Assembly: GCF_900108485.1 (NCBI RefSeq)
Contig: NZ_FNXF01000004.1
Span: 297,582-361,581, forward strand
Reading direction: 5' to 3'
Origin: Rheinheimera pacifica
GTDB lineage: Bacteria > Pseudomonadota > Gammaproteobacteria > Enterobacterales > Alteromonadaceae
DNA length: 64,000 nt
Within the stretch, counting starts at the first letter, position 1. The number at the start of each line of letters is the position of its first letter. The notes beneath the pieces were generated by a model. That model was not told the DNA's origin. It saw only the letters and a program-made list of their open reading frames with translations, and did no database searches. This document shows, piece after piece, positions 56,392-63,736 of this stretch. A program made the position numbers and the translations under genes.

Positions 56392-56601
56392 GATGCATCA
56401 TCTTGTAAAACGGTTTTAACAGCTGCTTACAGTTTTGTTGATGCAAAATTGCATGAACAAATTGCTAACGAGGCAGTACTTCTTGATAATCAACAACTAA
56501 CGCCTTTGCCGTTGCTGGGCGTACCGCGCTGGTATAACGACAATGAAACAGCGGGGTTTTACCACAATACTGACTATTTCCGGCCAAAGCGTCAGCGCTA
56601 A
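56392..56601 (+). pseudogene. DUF3025 3' fragment fused to an ompA end remnant (right island edge)
   Basis: DASSCKTVL resembles the OmpA end (DASFRKTVL). From 56414 the frame continues as LTAAYSFVDAKLHEQIANEA, then LTPLPLLGVPRWYNDNE and DYFRPKRQR, which match the C-terminal 60 residues of the DUF3025 protein at 31375-32202 with about half of residues the same. The two genes share TTTTAACAGCTGCTTA-like sequence at the break. No start or ribosome site precedes it. It probably is the stump of the original host gene. Confidence 0.82.
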
Positions 56602-56624
56602 AGCCCCGACAACAGGACAGTTGC

Positions 56625-57431
56625 ATGATTGATATTCAGGATTTAGCCAAGGCGTTTGCACTGGGTAAAAACAGCAAGTTATCGGATACCGAAAAACAAG
56701 ACGTACGTTACAGCAAAGAGGCGTTTCACTCGGTGCGCAATGTCAGCTTTAGCTGCGGCGCGGGTGAAGTGTTGGGGCTGCTGGGGCCAAATGGTGCCGG
56801 TAAAACCACCACTTTACGTATGCTGTCTACGGCATTAAAACCTGATGCCGGCTCAGTGCTGCTAAATGGCGTTGATGTATTAAAACAGCCGGTAAAAGCC
56901 CGCCAGCAAATCGGTTTTTTATCGGCCGATACCGGCCTGTATGGCAAACTAACCGCCTTTGAAAATATCGCCTATTTTGGCCGTTTGCACGGCATGAAAG
57001 AGAGCGCCTTAAAGCAGCGTATCGACGAGCTGTTTACGCTGCTCAATATGCATGATTTTGCCAACCGCCGTGCCGACAATATGTCGACCGGTATGAAACA
57101 AAAAACCGCTATTGCCCGCGCTGTGGTGCACAGCCCTAAAGTGGTGATTCTGGATGAGCCCACCACCGGGCTCGATATTATGACAGTGCAAACGGTGCTG
57201 GATTTTATCAAAGGCTTAAAAGCCGCCGGTACGCCGGTGATTTTTTCTACCCACCATCTGGATGAAGTGGCATCACTTTGCGACAGAGTGGTGGTTATTG
57301 ATAAAGGCATCAGTGCTTTTTCCGGTGATATCGGCCAGTTCAGGGCGTTATCCGGCAATGGTGATTTACGCGAAGCGTTTCTATCTTTATTAAAGCGTGA
57401 TGTTAGTGCGGAAAAGCAGGGAGTAGCTTAA
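56625..57431 (+). CDS. natA: ABC transporter ATP-binding protein, NatA-type
   Basis: The 268-residue ATPase has Walker A GLLGPNGAGKTTTLR, signature NMSTGMKQKTAIARA, Walker B VVILDEPTTGLD and switch His (STHHLDEV). The N-terminal insertion (GKNSKLSDTEKQDVRYSKEA) is common in NatA-like proteins. It is followed two bases later by the permease gene. The exporter is probably for Na+ or a peptide/toxin, but the substrate cannot be told. Confidence 0.87.
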   Translation: MIDIQDLAKAFALGKNSKLSDTEKQDVRYSKEAFHSVRNVSFSCGAGEVLGLLGPNGAGKTTTLRMLSTALKPDAGSVLLNGVDVLKQPVKARQQIGFLSADTGLYGKLTAFENIAYFGRLHGMKESALKQRIDELFTLLNMHDFANRRADNMSTGMKQKTAIARAVVHSPKVVILDEPTTGLDIMTVQTVLDFIKGLKAAGTPVIFSTHHLDEVASLCDRVVVIDKGISAFSGDIGQFRALSGNGDLREAFLSLLKRDVSAEKQGVA

Positions 57432-57433
57432 TT

Positions 57434-58636
57434 ATGTGGCAAGTGTATTTTAAAGAACTGCTAGAGCTGGTGCGCGATAAAAAAACACTTATTTTTGTGA
57501 TATTGCTACCTATTTTCATTTTTCCGATGTTGTTTGGTATCGTTGGAAGCGTGATGGCGTTTACCGCGAATAAGGCTAAACAGCAAGAGCATCGATATGT
57601 CATTGTAAACAAAGAGCAGGCTCCGGAGTTTGCTGAGGCGCTTTTTTATCATAAAAACTTTAAGCAAATGGAAGTTTCTGCTACCACTGAAGCACAGCTT
57701 ATTGAGGCAATTAAGCAAGATAAAATTGATGTTGCAGTTATTATTCCGGCAGATAATAGCAAAAAACAAAATCAGCTTGAGCAAGTTGACTGGAAAATTA
57801 TTTACAACCAATCTTCACAGTATGACTTTATGTTTAACTATTTTAATGAAGTATTGCAGGGCTATACCGAAGACTTACAAAAGCGTTCGCTGAAGCAATT
57901 GGATCTTGACGAGAGAGCATTGCCGGCCATTATAAAGCCGGTAAAAGTAGTTAAAGTGGATTCTGCTGACAAACGCGAAAATGTTGGTGAAAAGATAGGT
58001 GCAATCTTGGCTTATGCGCTGATTTTACTTTGCTTTAGTGGCGCAGCCTATCCTGCTGTAGACATAGGCGCTGGTGAAAAGGAAAGGGGAACATTAGAAA
58101 CGTTATTGATTTGTCCTATTTCCCGTACGGCGTTAGTGCTTGGTAAGTTTATGACGATACTTACCACGGCGTTGCTAACGGCGTTAATAACAGTTGCCAG
58201 TTTAGGTCTTTGGGGAATGGTGATTGGTGGCCTCAGTAAAACAGATGCTGTTGTTGATATAGTGCAAAGCATAGCAGTATCGGACTTAATGTTAATGTTC
58301 TTGCTTTTACTTCCTACTTCAGCAATGTTTGCTGCTTTGCTGTTGGCCATTTCAATTTACGCCCGCACGTTTAAAGAAGCGCAAAACTATATCAGTCCTC
58401 TAACTATTATCGTGTTAATGCCTCTGATGGTAGCTATGGCACCTGGGATAGAGTTAACAGCCAGCACCGCTCTTGTGCCTATTACTAATATTGCTCTTGC
58501 AATTAAAGAGTTAATGAAAGGCACTGCTGAGCTGAGCTTAATTTGCCTTATTTTTGCTTCGTCTGTAGCGATAGCGGCAGCCTTGATTGCATTTTGCGTG
58601 CACTGGTTCCAACAAGAGAAAGTGCTGTTTCGCTAA
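57434..58636 (+). CDS. natB: ABC transporter permease, NatB-type
   Basis: This 400-residue permease has an N-terminal helix (LIFVILLPIFIFPMLFGIVG), a periplasmic loop of about 130 residues, and a group of helices in the C-terminal half (ILAYALILLCFSGAAYPAVD; ERGTLETLLICPISRTALVLG). The ERGTLETLL motif is typical of ABC-2 exporters of the NatB type. It is the partner of the ATPase just upstream. The pair lies just outside the island. Confidence 0.87.
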   Translation: MWQVYFKELLELVRDKKTLIFVILLPIFIFPMLFGIVGSVMAFTANKAKQQEHRYVIVNKEQAPEFAEALFYHKNFKQMEVSATTEAQLIEAIKQDKIDVAVIIPADNSKKQNQLEQVDWKIIYNQSSQYDFMFNYFNEVLQGYTEDLQKRSLKQLDLDERALPAIIKPVKVVKVDSADKRENVGEKIGAILAYALILLCFSGAAYPAVDIGAGEKERGTLETLLICPISRTALVLGKFMTILTTALLTALITVASLGLWGMVIGGLSKTDAVVDIVQSIAVSDLMLMFLLLLPTSAMFAALLLAISIYARTFKEAQNYISPLTIIVLMPLMVAMAPGIELTASTALVPITNIALAIKELMKGTAELSLICLIFASSVAIAAALIAFCVHWFQQEKVLFR

Positions 58637-58660
58637 TACTGCCAAGGCTTTAGCACCCAC

Positions 58661-58690
58661 ACAACGCCGGCTTTTGCCGGCGTTGTTATT
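58661..58690 (+). terminator. Terminator after natB
   Basis: A perfect 11-bp stem ACAACGCCGGC / GCCGGCGTTGT with a TTTT loop, followed by TATT. Strong stem but a short T run. Confidence 0.75.
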
Positions 58691-58717
58691 ACGACAGATT
58701 CCATTTTACAAATACTA

Positions 58718-58738
58718 TTGATAATGGTTCTTAATAAT
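58718..58738. promoter_or_regulatory. Fur-box-like site upstream of bfd
   Basis: TTGATAATGGTTCTTAATAAT, with GATAATG at one end and an inverted-repeat-like AATAAT at the other, resembles the Fur consensus at about two-thirds of positions. It lies 37 bases before the bfd start, where a promoter would be. Fur control of bfd is established in enterobacteria. Confidence 0.5.
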
Positions 58739-58774
58739 ATTAAAATGGCGGCGTTGTGTTAACGGAGTACTGTT

Positions 58775-58981
58775 ATGTACGTGTGCTTATGTAAAGCTGT
58801 TACCGATAAGGCCATTAAACAAAAAGTGGCTGAAGGTGTATCCACCATGCGTGAACTGAAAATGTGCACCGGTGTGGGTAGCCAATGTGGTAAATGTACC
58901 TGTCAGGCGCAACAAATTCTACATAACGAACTGGTCCGTATTTCCGACGCCTCTTTAGAACTGGCACAACCTGCTGCATAA
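58775..58981 (+). CDS. bfd: Bacterioferritin-associated ferredoxin
   Basis: This 68-residue protein begins MYVCLCKAVTDKAIKQ and has TGVGSQCGKCTCQAQQIL, so the four cysteines of the [2Fe-2S] cluster are in place with the CxC...CxxC spacing of Bfd. It reduces bacterioferritin to release iron. No bfr gene is in the window. A Fur-like box lies upstream. The start ATG has AACGGAG upstream. Confidence 0.95.
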   Translation: MYVCLCKAVTDKAIKQKVAEGVSTMRELKMCTGVGSQCGKCTCQAQQILHNELVRISDASLELAQPAA

Positions 58982-59114
58982 TTTGCATTTATATGCTTAT
59001 TTCAGGCATTTAAATTCTGTCTCTATTCTTTTTCCGCTCTGCACTGGTCATAATAACGCTATTGATTTAGGCTAAGCTCATGCTTGGTATAACCGCAGCA
59101 GTTATGGAAAAATT

Positions 59115-60005
59115 ATGGATAAAATTAATCAGGTTGCCATTGTTGGTGGTGTGCATGGTAATGAATTTTCAGGTATTTATTTAGTTAAGCAATATCAGGC
59201 TAAGCCAGATTTAGTCAGCCGCGCCAGTTTTAATACCGAACTGGTATGGGCCAACCCAGAAGCGCATTATGCTAACAAACGTTATCTGCACAGTGATTTA
59301 AACCGCCAGTTTAAAAATACCGATTTAGCCAACCCCGAGCTTGCCAATTACGAACAAAGCCGCGCCAAGGTGCTTAATTCCCGGCTTGGCCCTAAGGGCA
59401 ACGCCAAAACCGATTTACTGATTGATTTACACAACACCACCAGCAATATGGGCGCTTGTTTAATACTGACCCAGGCAGGGCCGTTTTATAACCAGCTGGC
59501 CGCTTATGTAAAAATGGTGATGCCTGAAGCGATAATTTCCCGTGACGAAGATCACTTTGCCGCCGAAGATCACGCGCTGATGTGTACTGTTGGCCGTTAC
59601 GGTGTACTGGTAGAAGTAGGGCCACAGCCACAATCAGTATTACGCCAGGACGTGCTGGAGCTGATGGACACCATGACGCGGCATATTCTTGACTTTGTTC
59701 AGCTGTACAACAGCAATACCTTGCCGGCGTTACCAAAACAGACAGAAGCTTTTCGTTATCTGCACAGCATTAAACTGCCAATGAATGAAAAAGGTGAGCG
59801 CCTGGGCATGGTGCATAAAAATGTGCAGGACAAAGATTATCAGCCAATTAACCCCGGCGATCCGATCTTTACCCTGTTTGATGGCACTGAGATTTATTAC
59901 GACGGTGACGTGACGGTATACCCAACCTTTATTAACGAAGCTGCCTATTACGACAATAATCTGGCGATGTCATTAAATGAAAAAGTTGTTATTACGCTGG
60001 AGTAA
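59115..60005 (+). CDS. Aspartoacylase (AspA/AstE family)
   Basis: This 296-residue zinc hydrolase has the GGVHGNE motif (His14 and Glu17 as zinc ligands) and LLIDLHNTTSNMG with the third ligand and catalytic context. YGVLVEVGPQPQ is typical of aspartoacylase rather than succinylglutamate desuccinylase. It would release aspartate from N-acetylaspartate or a similar N-acyl amino acid. It stands alone with about 110 bases to the next gene. Confidence 0.88.
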   Translation: MDKINQVAIVGGVHGNEFSGIYLVKQYQAKPDLVSRASFNTELVWANPEAHYANKRYLHSDLNRQFKNTDLANPELANYEQSRAKVLNSRLGPKGNAKTDLLIDLHNTTSNMGACLILTQAGPFYNQLAAYVKMVMPEAIISRDEDHFAAEDHALMCTVGRYGVLVEVGPQPQSVLRQDVLELMDTMTRHILDFVQLYNSNTLPALPKQTEAFRYLHSIKLPMNEKGERLGMVHKNVQDKDYQPINPGDPIFTLFDGTEIYYDGDVTVYPTFINEAAYYDNNLAMSLNEKVVITLE

Positions 60006-60117
60006 TACTGTTTGGTCTGACATCTGTATCATGTTAATTATTATAGTTTTCTTTTGGCAATCACTGTGTTATTAAACTGTTATCGATGATTCAGTCTGGC
60101 TATGTCAATGGTGCCGA

Positions 60118-60912
60118 ATGAACGTTAAATTAAGCGCCTGGGTGCTAAGTGTAGTGTTATGTGTTTCAGGCTGTGTGGTAAAGGCACAGCCGCTGCGTTT
60201 TCTTACCGAGCACAACCCGCCGGGAGAGTATCTGAACGAGGAGGGCGAGGTCAGCGGCGTAACAGCCAGCCTGGTGCGTATACTGCAACAACGGCTAAAT
60301 GAACCCGGTGATATTGAGCTGATGCCCTGGGGGCGGGCGCTGAACATTGCCAAAGCTGGGCCTAATATAGTGTTGTTTGAAACCGTGCGCACAGCCGAGC
60401 GTGACCCCTGGTTTAAATGGGTTGGGCCGCTTAAGCATTATCAGATGGCTTTATACGGCTTAAAACACCGCCTGGGGGAGATATCGCCCCTGACTGTGTT
60501 GCCAGGAAACTATATCGCCTGTAATTATCGTAATTCTGCCACTATAGATGAAATTAAAGCGCTGGGTTTTACCGAAGGAAAAAACCTGATACTCACCAGT
60601 AAATCCGGCGATTGTCTGGATATGCTGCTGTTAGGCCGGGCCGATTTAATGGCTGTCAGCGAGCTGTCGGCTCCGGAGTTTTCGGCCAATGCCGCAGCGG
60701 CTGGCAGCCAGTTGGTTATGCTGAAGTACTTTAGCGAGCGTAGACGCTATTTAGCGTTTTCCCGCAATGTGTCAGACGAGCGTATTGCACGCTGGCAAGC
60801 GGCACTGGAGCAAAGCTACCGCGATGGCACCATGCGCAAGCTTTACCAGCCTGTGTATAGCGAGCAGATTATCCGGCGGCTGGAAGACTTTGCCGCTCAG
60901 CCAAAATACTAA
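60118..60912 (+). CDS. Periplasmic solute-binding family 3-like protein
   Basis: The 264-residue protein has a signal peptide with CVSGC, which could be a lipobox or just a Cys before cleavage at KAQ. The body is of the SBP_bac_3/PBPb type: LRFLTEHNPPGEYLNEEGEVS, GVTASLVRILQQRLN, VMSELSAPEF-like and YLAFSRNVSDERI. Such stand-alone proteins are frequent in Shewanella and relatives, often without permease genes; none is found here. The ligand may be an amino acid or a quorum-like molecule. Confidence 0.8.
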   Translation: MNVKLSAWVLSVVLCVSGCVVKAQPLRFLTEHNPPGEYLNEEGEVSGVTASLVRILQQRLNEPGDIELMPWGRALNIAKAGPNIVLFETVRTAERDPWFKWVGPLKHYQMALYGLKHRLGEISPLTVLPGNYIACNYRNSATIDEIKALGFTEGKNLILTSKSGDCLDMLLLGRADLMAVSELSAPEFSANAAAAGSQLVMLKYFSERRRYLAFSRNVSDERIARWQAALEQSYRDGTMRKLYQPVYSEQIIRRLEDFAAQPKY

Positions 60913-60932
60913 AGCCAGCTTACGCTGGCTTT
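60911..60932. terminator. Hairpin between convergent genes
   Basis: AAAGCCAGC / GCTGGCTTT, 9-bp perfect stem with TTAC loop right at the stop of the solute-binding protein gene. It may end transcription from both sides. Confidence 0.7.
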
Positions 60933-60955
60933 ATGCTGTTTACTTTGTGGCAAAC

Positions 60956-61357
60956 TTAAAGCGTGTCGTAACTGTCTTTTTTCTGGATCAGTTCTATAGC
61001 GTAGTTATCCGGATCGCGCACAAAGGCAATTTCAGTGGTGCCACCTTTTACAGGGCCCGGCTCGCGGCTTATTACGCCACCTTTAGCGCGTATTTTATCG
61101 CAGGCGTCGTATACGTTTTCCACTTCCAGTGCGATATGGCCATAGGCATTGCCTAAGTCGTAGCTGTCGGTACCCCAGTTATACGTCAGTTCTAGCACGG
61201 TATTTTCGCTCTCGTCACCGTAGCCCACAAACGCCAGCGTATATTTATACTCAGTGTTTTCTGACTGGCGCAGCAGTTTCATGCCCAGCACTTCAGTATA
61301 AAACGCCAGTGATTTTTCCAGGTTACCCACGCGCAGCATGGTATGTAGCATTCTCAT
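60956..61357 (-). CDS. gloA: Lactoylglutathione lyase (glyoxalase I)
   Basis: This 133-residue metalloenzyme isomerises the hemithioacetal of methylglyoxal and glutathione. It begins [20 protein letters not shown] (His5 as metal ligand), and has [12 protein letters not shown] and [13 protein letters not shown], with a final [14 protein letters not shown]. The length matches the nickel-type GloA. I chose ATG 61357, which has AGGAG upstream; a frame extension of 19 codons upstream is unlikely. Confidence 0.95.
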   Translation of the reverse strand: MRMLHTMLRVGNLEKSLAFYTEVLGMKLLRQSENTEYKYTLAFVGYGDESENTVLELTYNWGTDSYDLGNAYGHIALEVENVYDACDKIRAKGGVISREPGPVKGGTTEIAFVRDPDNYAIELIQKKDSYDTL

Positions 61358-61530
61358 ACAAACTCCTATCCGGTTTGGTCTTAAAACTCGCAGTGCAGGG
61401 GGTAATGGTAACATATTCTGCTGCCCTGGCAGGATAGCAGAGTGCCAAAAGCGGATATTGGTGTTGGTATTTAACGTCTGAAAATCGCTGTATTTGTATG
61501 CATATAATGCCCAAGCCCGGTTCGTGCTTT

Positions 61531-61693
61531 GTTAGGCGGGTTAACCCGTATTTGTCGCTGGCACAAATATAAGCTGTACCTGTAAGTTATTGTAAGTTTT
61601 AAAGAAGCGGTGTAATGTTCTGTACATTAAATTTACAAAGGCAGGTTAACCTGTATTTAAAAGCGGGTCGACCCGTCTAATAAGCGTTATGTA
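61531..61693. other. Left boundary of an integron cassette array (possible attC or attI remnant)
   Basis: GTTAGGC at 61531-61537 and GCGTTATGT at 61684 fit the integron core-site consensus GTTRRRY or variants. Between them are three 12-base palindromes: CGGGTTAACCCG (61537), CAGGTTAACCTG (61642) and CGGGTCGACCCG (61664). A full attC cannot be folded with confidence here, but this is where the cassette array begins. Confidence 0.45.
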
Positions 61694-61707
61694 CTCAAGG
61701 GACTTGA

Positions 61708-62538
61708 ATGAACAAACATCATTACACGATGATAGAAACGCTTGCATTGATTCTAAACTCTAAAAAGATTCGATTTAATCGTTTAACTAATGTGGATGAC
61801 ATACAAGAATCAAAAAATTACGGTAAGTATGATCTTTCCCGTTTTATCTACATAAGCTGCTGGACTATTAACGAGGAAGAAAGCATTCCGTTATGGAAAA
61901 TGTACACTTCAGATATGAAAGGTGTTCGAATCACGTTTAGCTATGATCCTTTTCATATGAGGAAACCAAATCCATCGGAAATGCCCGGTTTAAATATTTC
62001 GGTTACAGATGATACCTTATCTCCCATACCTCTTAATCAAATGATGTCTGATAAATATTTCATCATGCCCAGTTTCTTAATGAAGGAACATTTTGGAAAG
62101 GCGGTAGAGTATGTAGACGATGTCACGGGTATGTATGAGAACGCTGTTGATTTAAAAGTAAATCCAGATGGGACTGCAAATATGAGCATTCCCAGCGCAG
62201 GTGATCTAGCTATTCACAAAAATAAGGTCTGGGCATTTCAAGAAGAATATAGGTACAACCTTTTGGCCTTTCCTCCTCCAGCAGGCGGTTTTTCAACTCA
62301 AAATATTCCTGAAATATCAAATGCAGCTATCAATTCTATCTACCGTGGATTAGCTCCTGAAACTGAGTTTATAGACGTAGACATTTGTCCCAAAAAACTT
62401 TCATGCCTTACAATTACACTAGGTCCGCTTTGTTCATTTGCTGATGAGCTTTTGGTAAAGGCGCTACTTGAGAAATACTCTCCTAATTCGAGGTTGGTTA
62501 AGAGCAAGCTCAGTGGTCAAATTCGACAACGTACATAA
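61708..62538 (+). CDS. DUF2971-like protein (integron cassette gene)
   Basis: The 276-residue protein has features of DUF2971: IRFNRLTNVDDIQESKNYG, FIYISCWTINEEESIPLWKM, and KVWAFQEEYRYNLLAFPP. Members are widespread in mobile DNA and often suspected of a role in phage defence; biochemical function is not known. The stop codon TAA is part of the attC at 62533. AAGGGA lies upstream of the ATG. AT-rich compared with the core. It is the first cassette gene. Confidence 0.8.
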   Translation: MNKHHYTMIETLALILNSKKIRFNRLTNVDDIQESKNYGKYDLSRFIYISCWTINEEESIPLWKMYTSDMKGVRITFSYDPFHMRKPNPSEMPGLNISVTDDTLSPIPLNQMMSDKYFIMPSFLMKEHFGKAVEYVDDVTGMYENAVDLKVNPDGTANMSIPSAGDLAIHKNKVWAFQEEYRYNLLAFPPPAGGFSTQNIPEISNAAINSIYRGLAPETEFIDVDICPKKLSCLTITLGPLCSFADELLVKALLEKYSPNSRLVKSKLSGQIRQRT

Positions 62539-62616
62539 CAAGGCCAGTCACGGCGACGTCTACTGCATTGCGGCTTCGCCTTCATTTCGTAGCCGCGCGT
62601 GCTAGCGGCGTTATAT
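62533..62616. repeat. attC-like recombination site
   Basis: It begins ACATAACAAGGCC and ends TAGCGGCGTTATAT. Ends are imperfect inverted repeats (ATAAC / GTTAT with GGCC/GGCG neighbours), and internal GACG...CGTAGCC stretches pair. It overlaps the stop of the gene on its left and lies just before the next gene, as cassette sites do. Confidence 0.75.
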
Positions 62617-62634
62617 TTTGCAGGGGCTCGCATT

Positions 62635-63120
62635 TTGAAAATTTGTATCTTTCTTTTGCTTTCAATTATATCAACGCACGCGTTTGCTTGTTCTTGCGTC
62701 AGTAAAGCTAAAAGTTTCGATGAAGAGTTCCAACAGTATGATGCAATTTTCTCGGCTACAGCCATAAAAGCTGAGAAAGTTGCAGGTGATTGGAGTTCTG
62801 CATTTTATAAGACAGAAATGCATGTTCATGATGTCTGGAAAAGTCATGATGTGCCGCGAGTCTTGTTTATAAAAACTAATATAGAGACTAATTCTTGTGG
62901 TGGTCCAGCGCCGAAAATCGGAAGTAGATTTCTTATATTTTCACATGTATCAAGCGATGGTCTCTACGTGACTGGCGGTTGTTCCATGTTTATCGATCTT
63001 GATCAAGTAAATAGTGATATAAACAACTTAAACATAGAAGAAAAAGCGGACTGGGAATCTATGTGGGCTGAGAAGTGGTTTGCGTTAGGGGAGCCGATTG
63101 TTGTTCACAAAAAAATATAA
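62635..63120 (+). CDS. TIMP-like secreted protein (integron cassette gene)
   Basis: The protein of about 161 residues starts at TTG 62635, with AGGGG upstream; in-frame codons further up lie in the attC. A signal peptide ends THAFA and the mature protein would start Cys-Ser-Cys, as in TIMP-type inhibitors. The body has EFQQYDAIFSATAIKAEKV, SCGGPAPKIGSRFLIF and a later GGCSMF, with Cys residues for two disulphides. It is a distant relative of the gene at 52067. Its stop overlaps the attC at 63115. Inhibition of a metallopeptidase is inferred from the fold pattern only. Confidence 0.7.
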   Translation: MKICIFLLLSIISTHAFACSCVSKAKSFDEEFQQYDAIFSATAIKAEKVAGDWSSAFYKTEMHVHDVWKSHDVPRVLFIKTNIETNSCGGPAPKIGSRFLIFSHVSSDGLYVTGGCSMFIDLDQVNSDINNLNIEEKADWESMWAEKWFALGEPIVVHKKI

Positions 63121-63192
63121 CAAACCGCGTCATTCGGGGCCTGCGGCCCCTGCGACGCTCACAAGTTCGCGCGCATGCGCGTGGCGTTACGT
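63115..63192. repeat. attC-like recombination site
   Basis: It begins ATATAACAAACCGCG and ends CGCGTGGCGTTACGT. The ends pair (TAAC / GTTA and CGCG / CGCG), with a strong internal GGGGCC / GGCCCC hairpin at 63138-63151. It is 78 bases long and separates two cassette genes. Confidence 0.8.
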
Positions 63193-63205
63193 TGCAAGGT
63201 GAAGT

Positions 63206-63736
63206 ATGAAGCAAGCATCAAGGTTTATGCCCAAGTACGAACCTAGAAAAGCAAGTAAAGCAGCTCTGATTGCCTTTCTTGCAGTTTCATTGGCGATTGT
63301 TTTATACCAGCCTTGGTATCTTGCTGTTATTGCGGGAATAGCTTTACTAGTGGTTGTATGGAGTGCAATCGATCAGCCCAAAGTAGAAAGGCATTTTATT
63401 GACCTGTGCAAGGAGCGTAATGGATTATCAATTTGTGAATTTGCAAGAGAGTTTGATCCAAAGGTTGTAGATACTTGGATTATTCGCGCGGTTTATGAGC
63501 AACTCCAAGCTGCGCTTCCGACTAAGCAGCATGTTCCTATTAAGGCTTCAGATACGCTCTTTGAAATATTGATGCTTGATGAAGATGATCTTGATCTAGA
63601 TTTAGTAGAGGAAATAGCACAAAGAACAGGTCGAAGTTTTGAGGGCTACGAAAATAACCCTTACTACGGCAAGGTAACAACAGAGGGTGTTCAATATTCT
63701 GTGTCAGCTTGGTCACAGGTCGATATGAGCGTCTAA
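63206..63736 (+). CDS. Membrane protein with acidic C-terminal domain, cut by IS256 (integron cassette gene)
   Basis: The protein has a basic N-terminus, two predicted helices (AALIAFLAVSLAIVLYQPWY; LAVIAGIALLVVVWSAI), then a soluble domain with FEILMLDEDDLDLDLVEEI and GRSFEGYENNPYYGKVTT. From memory, related proteins continue after YYGKV with a hydrophobic segment such as VRDLVxFF. Here the frame runs instead into IS256-type sequence from about 63684 and ends at 63736 in the transposase 3' end. So the last 15 or so residues are not native and the attC is lost or lies beyond the IS. Confidence 0.72.
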   Translation: MKQASRFMPKYEPRKASKAALIAFLAVSLAIVLYQPWYLAVIAGIALLVVVWSAIDQPKVERHFIDLCKERNGLSICEFAREFDPKVVDTWIIRAVYEQLQAALPTKQHVPIKASDTLFEILMLDEDDLDLDLVEEIAQRTGRSFEGYENNPYYGKVTTEGVQYSVSAWSQVDMSV

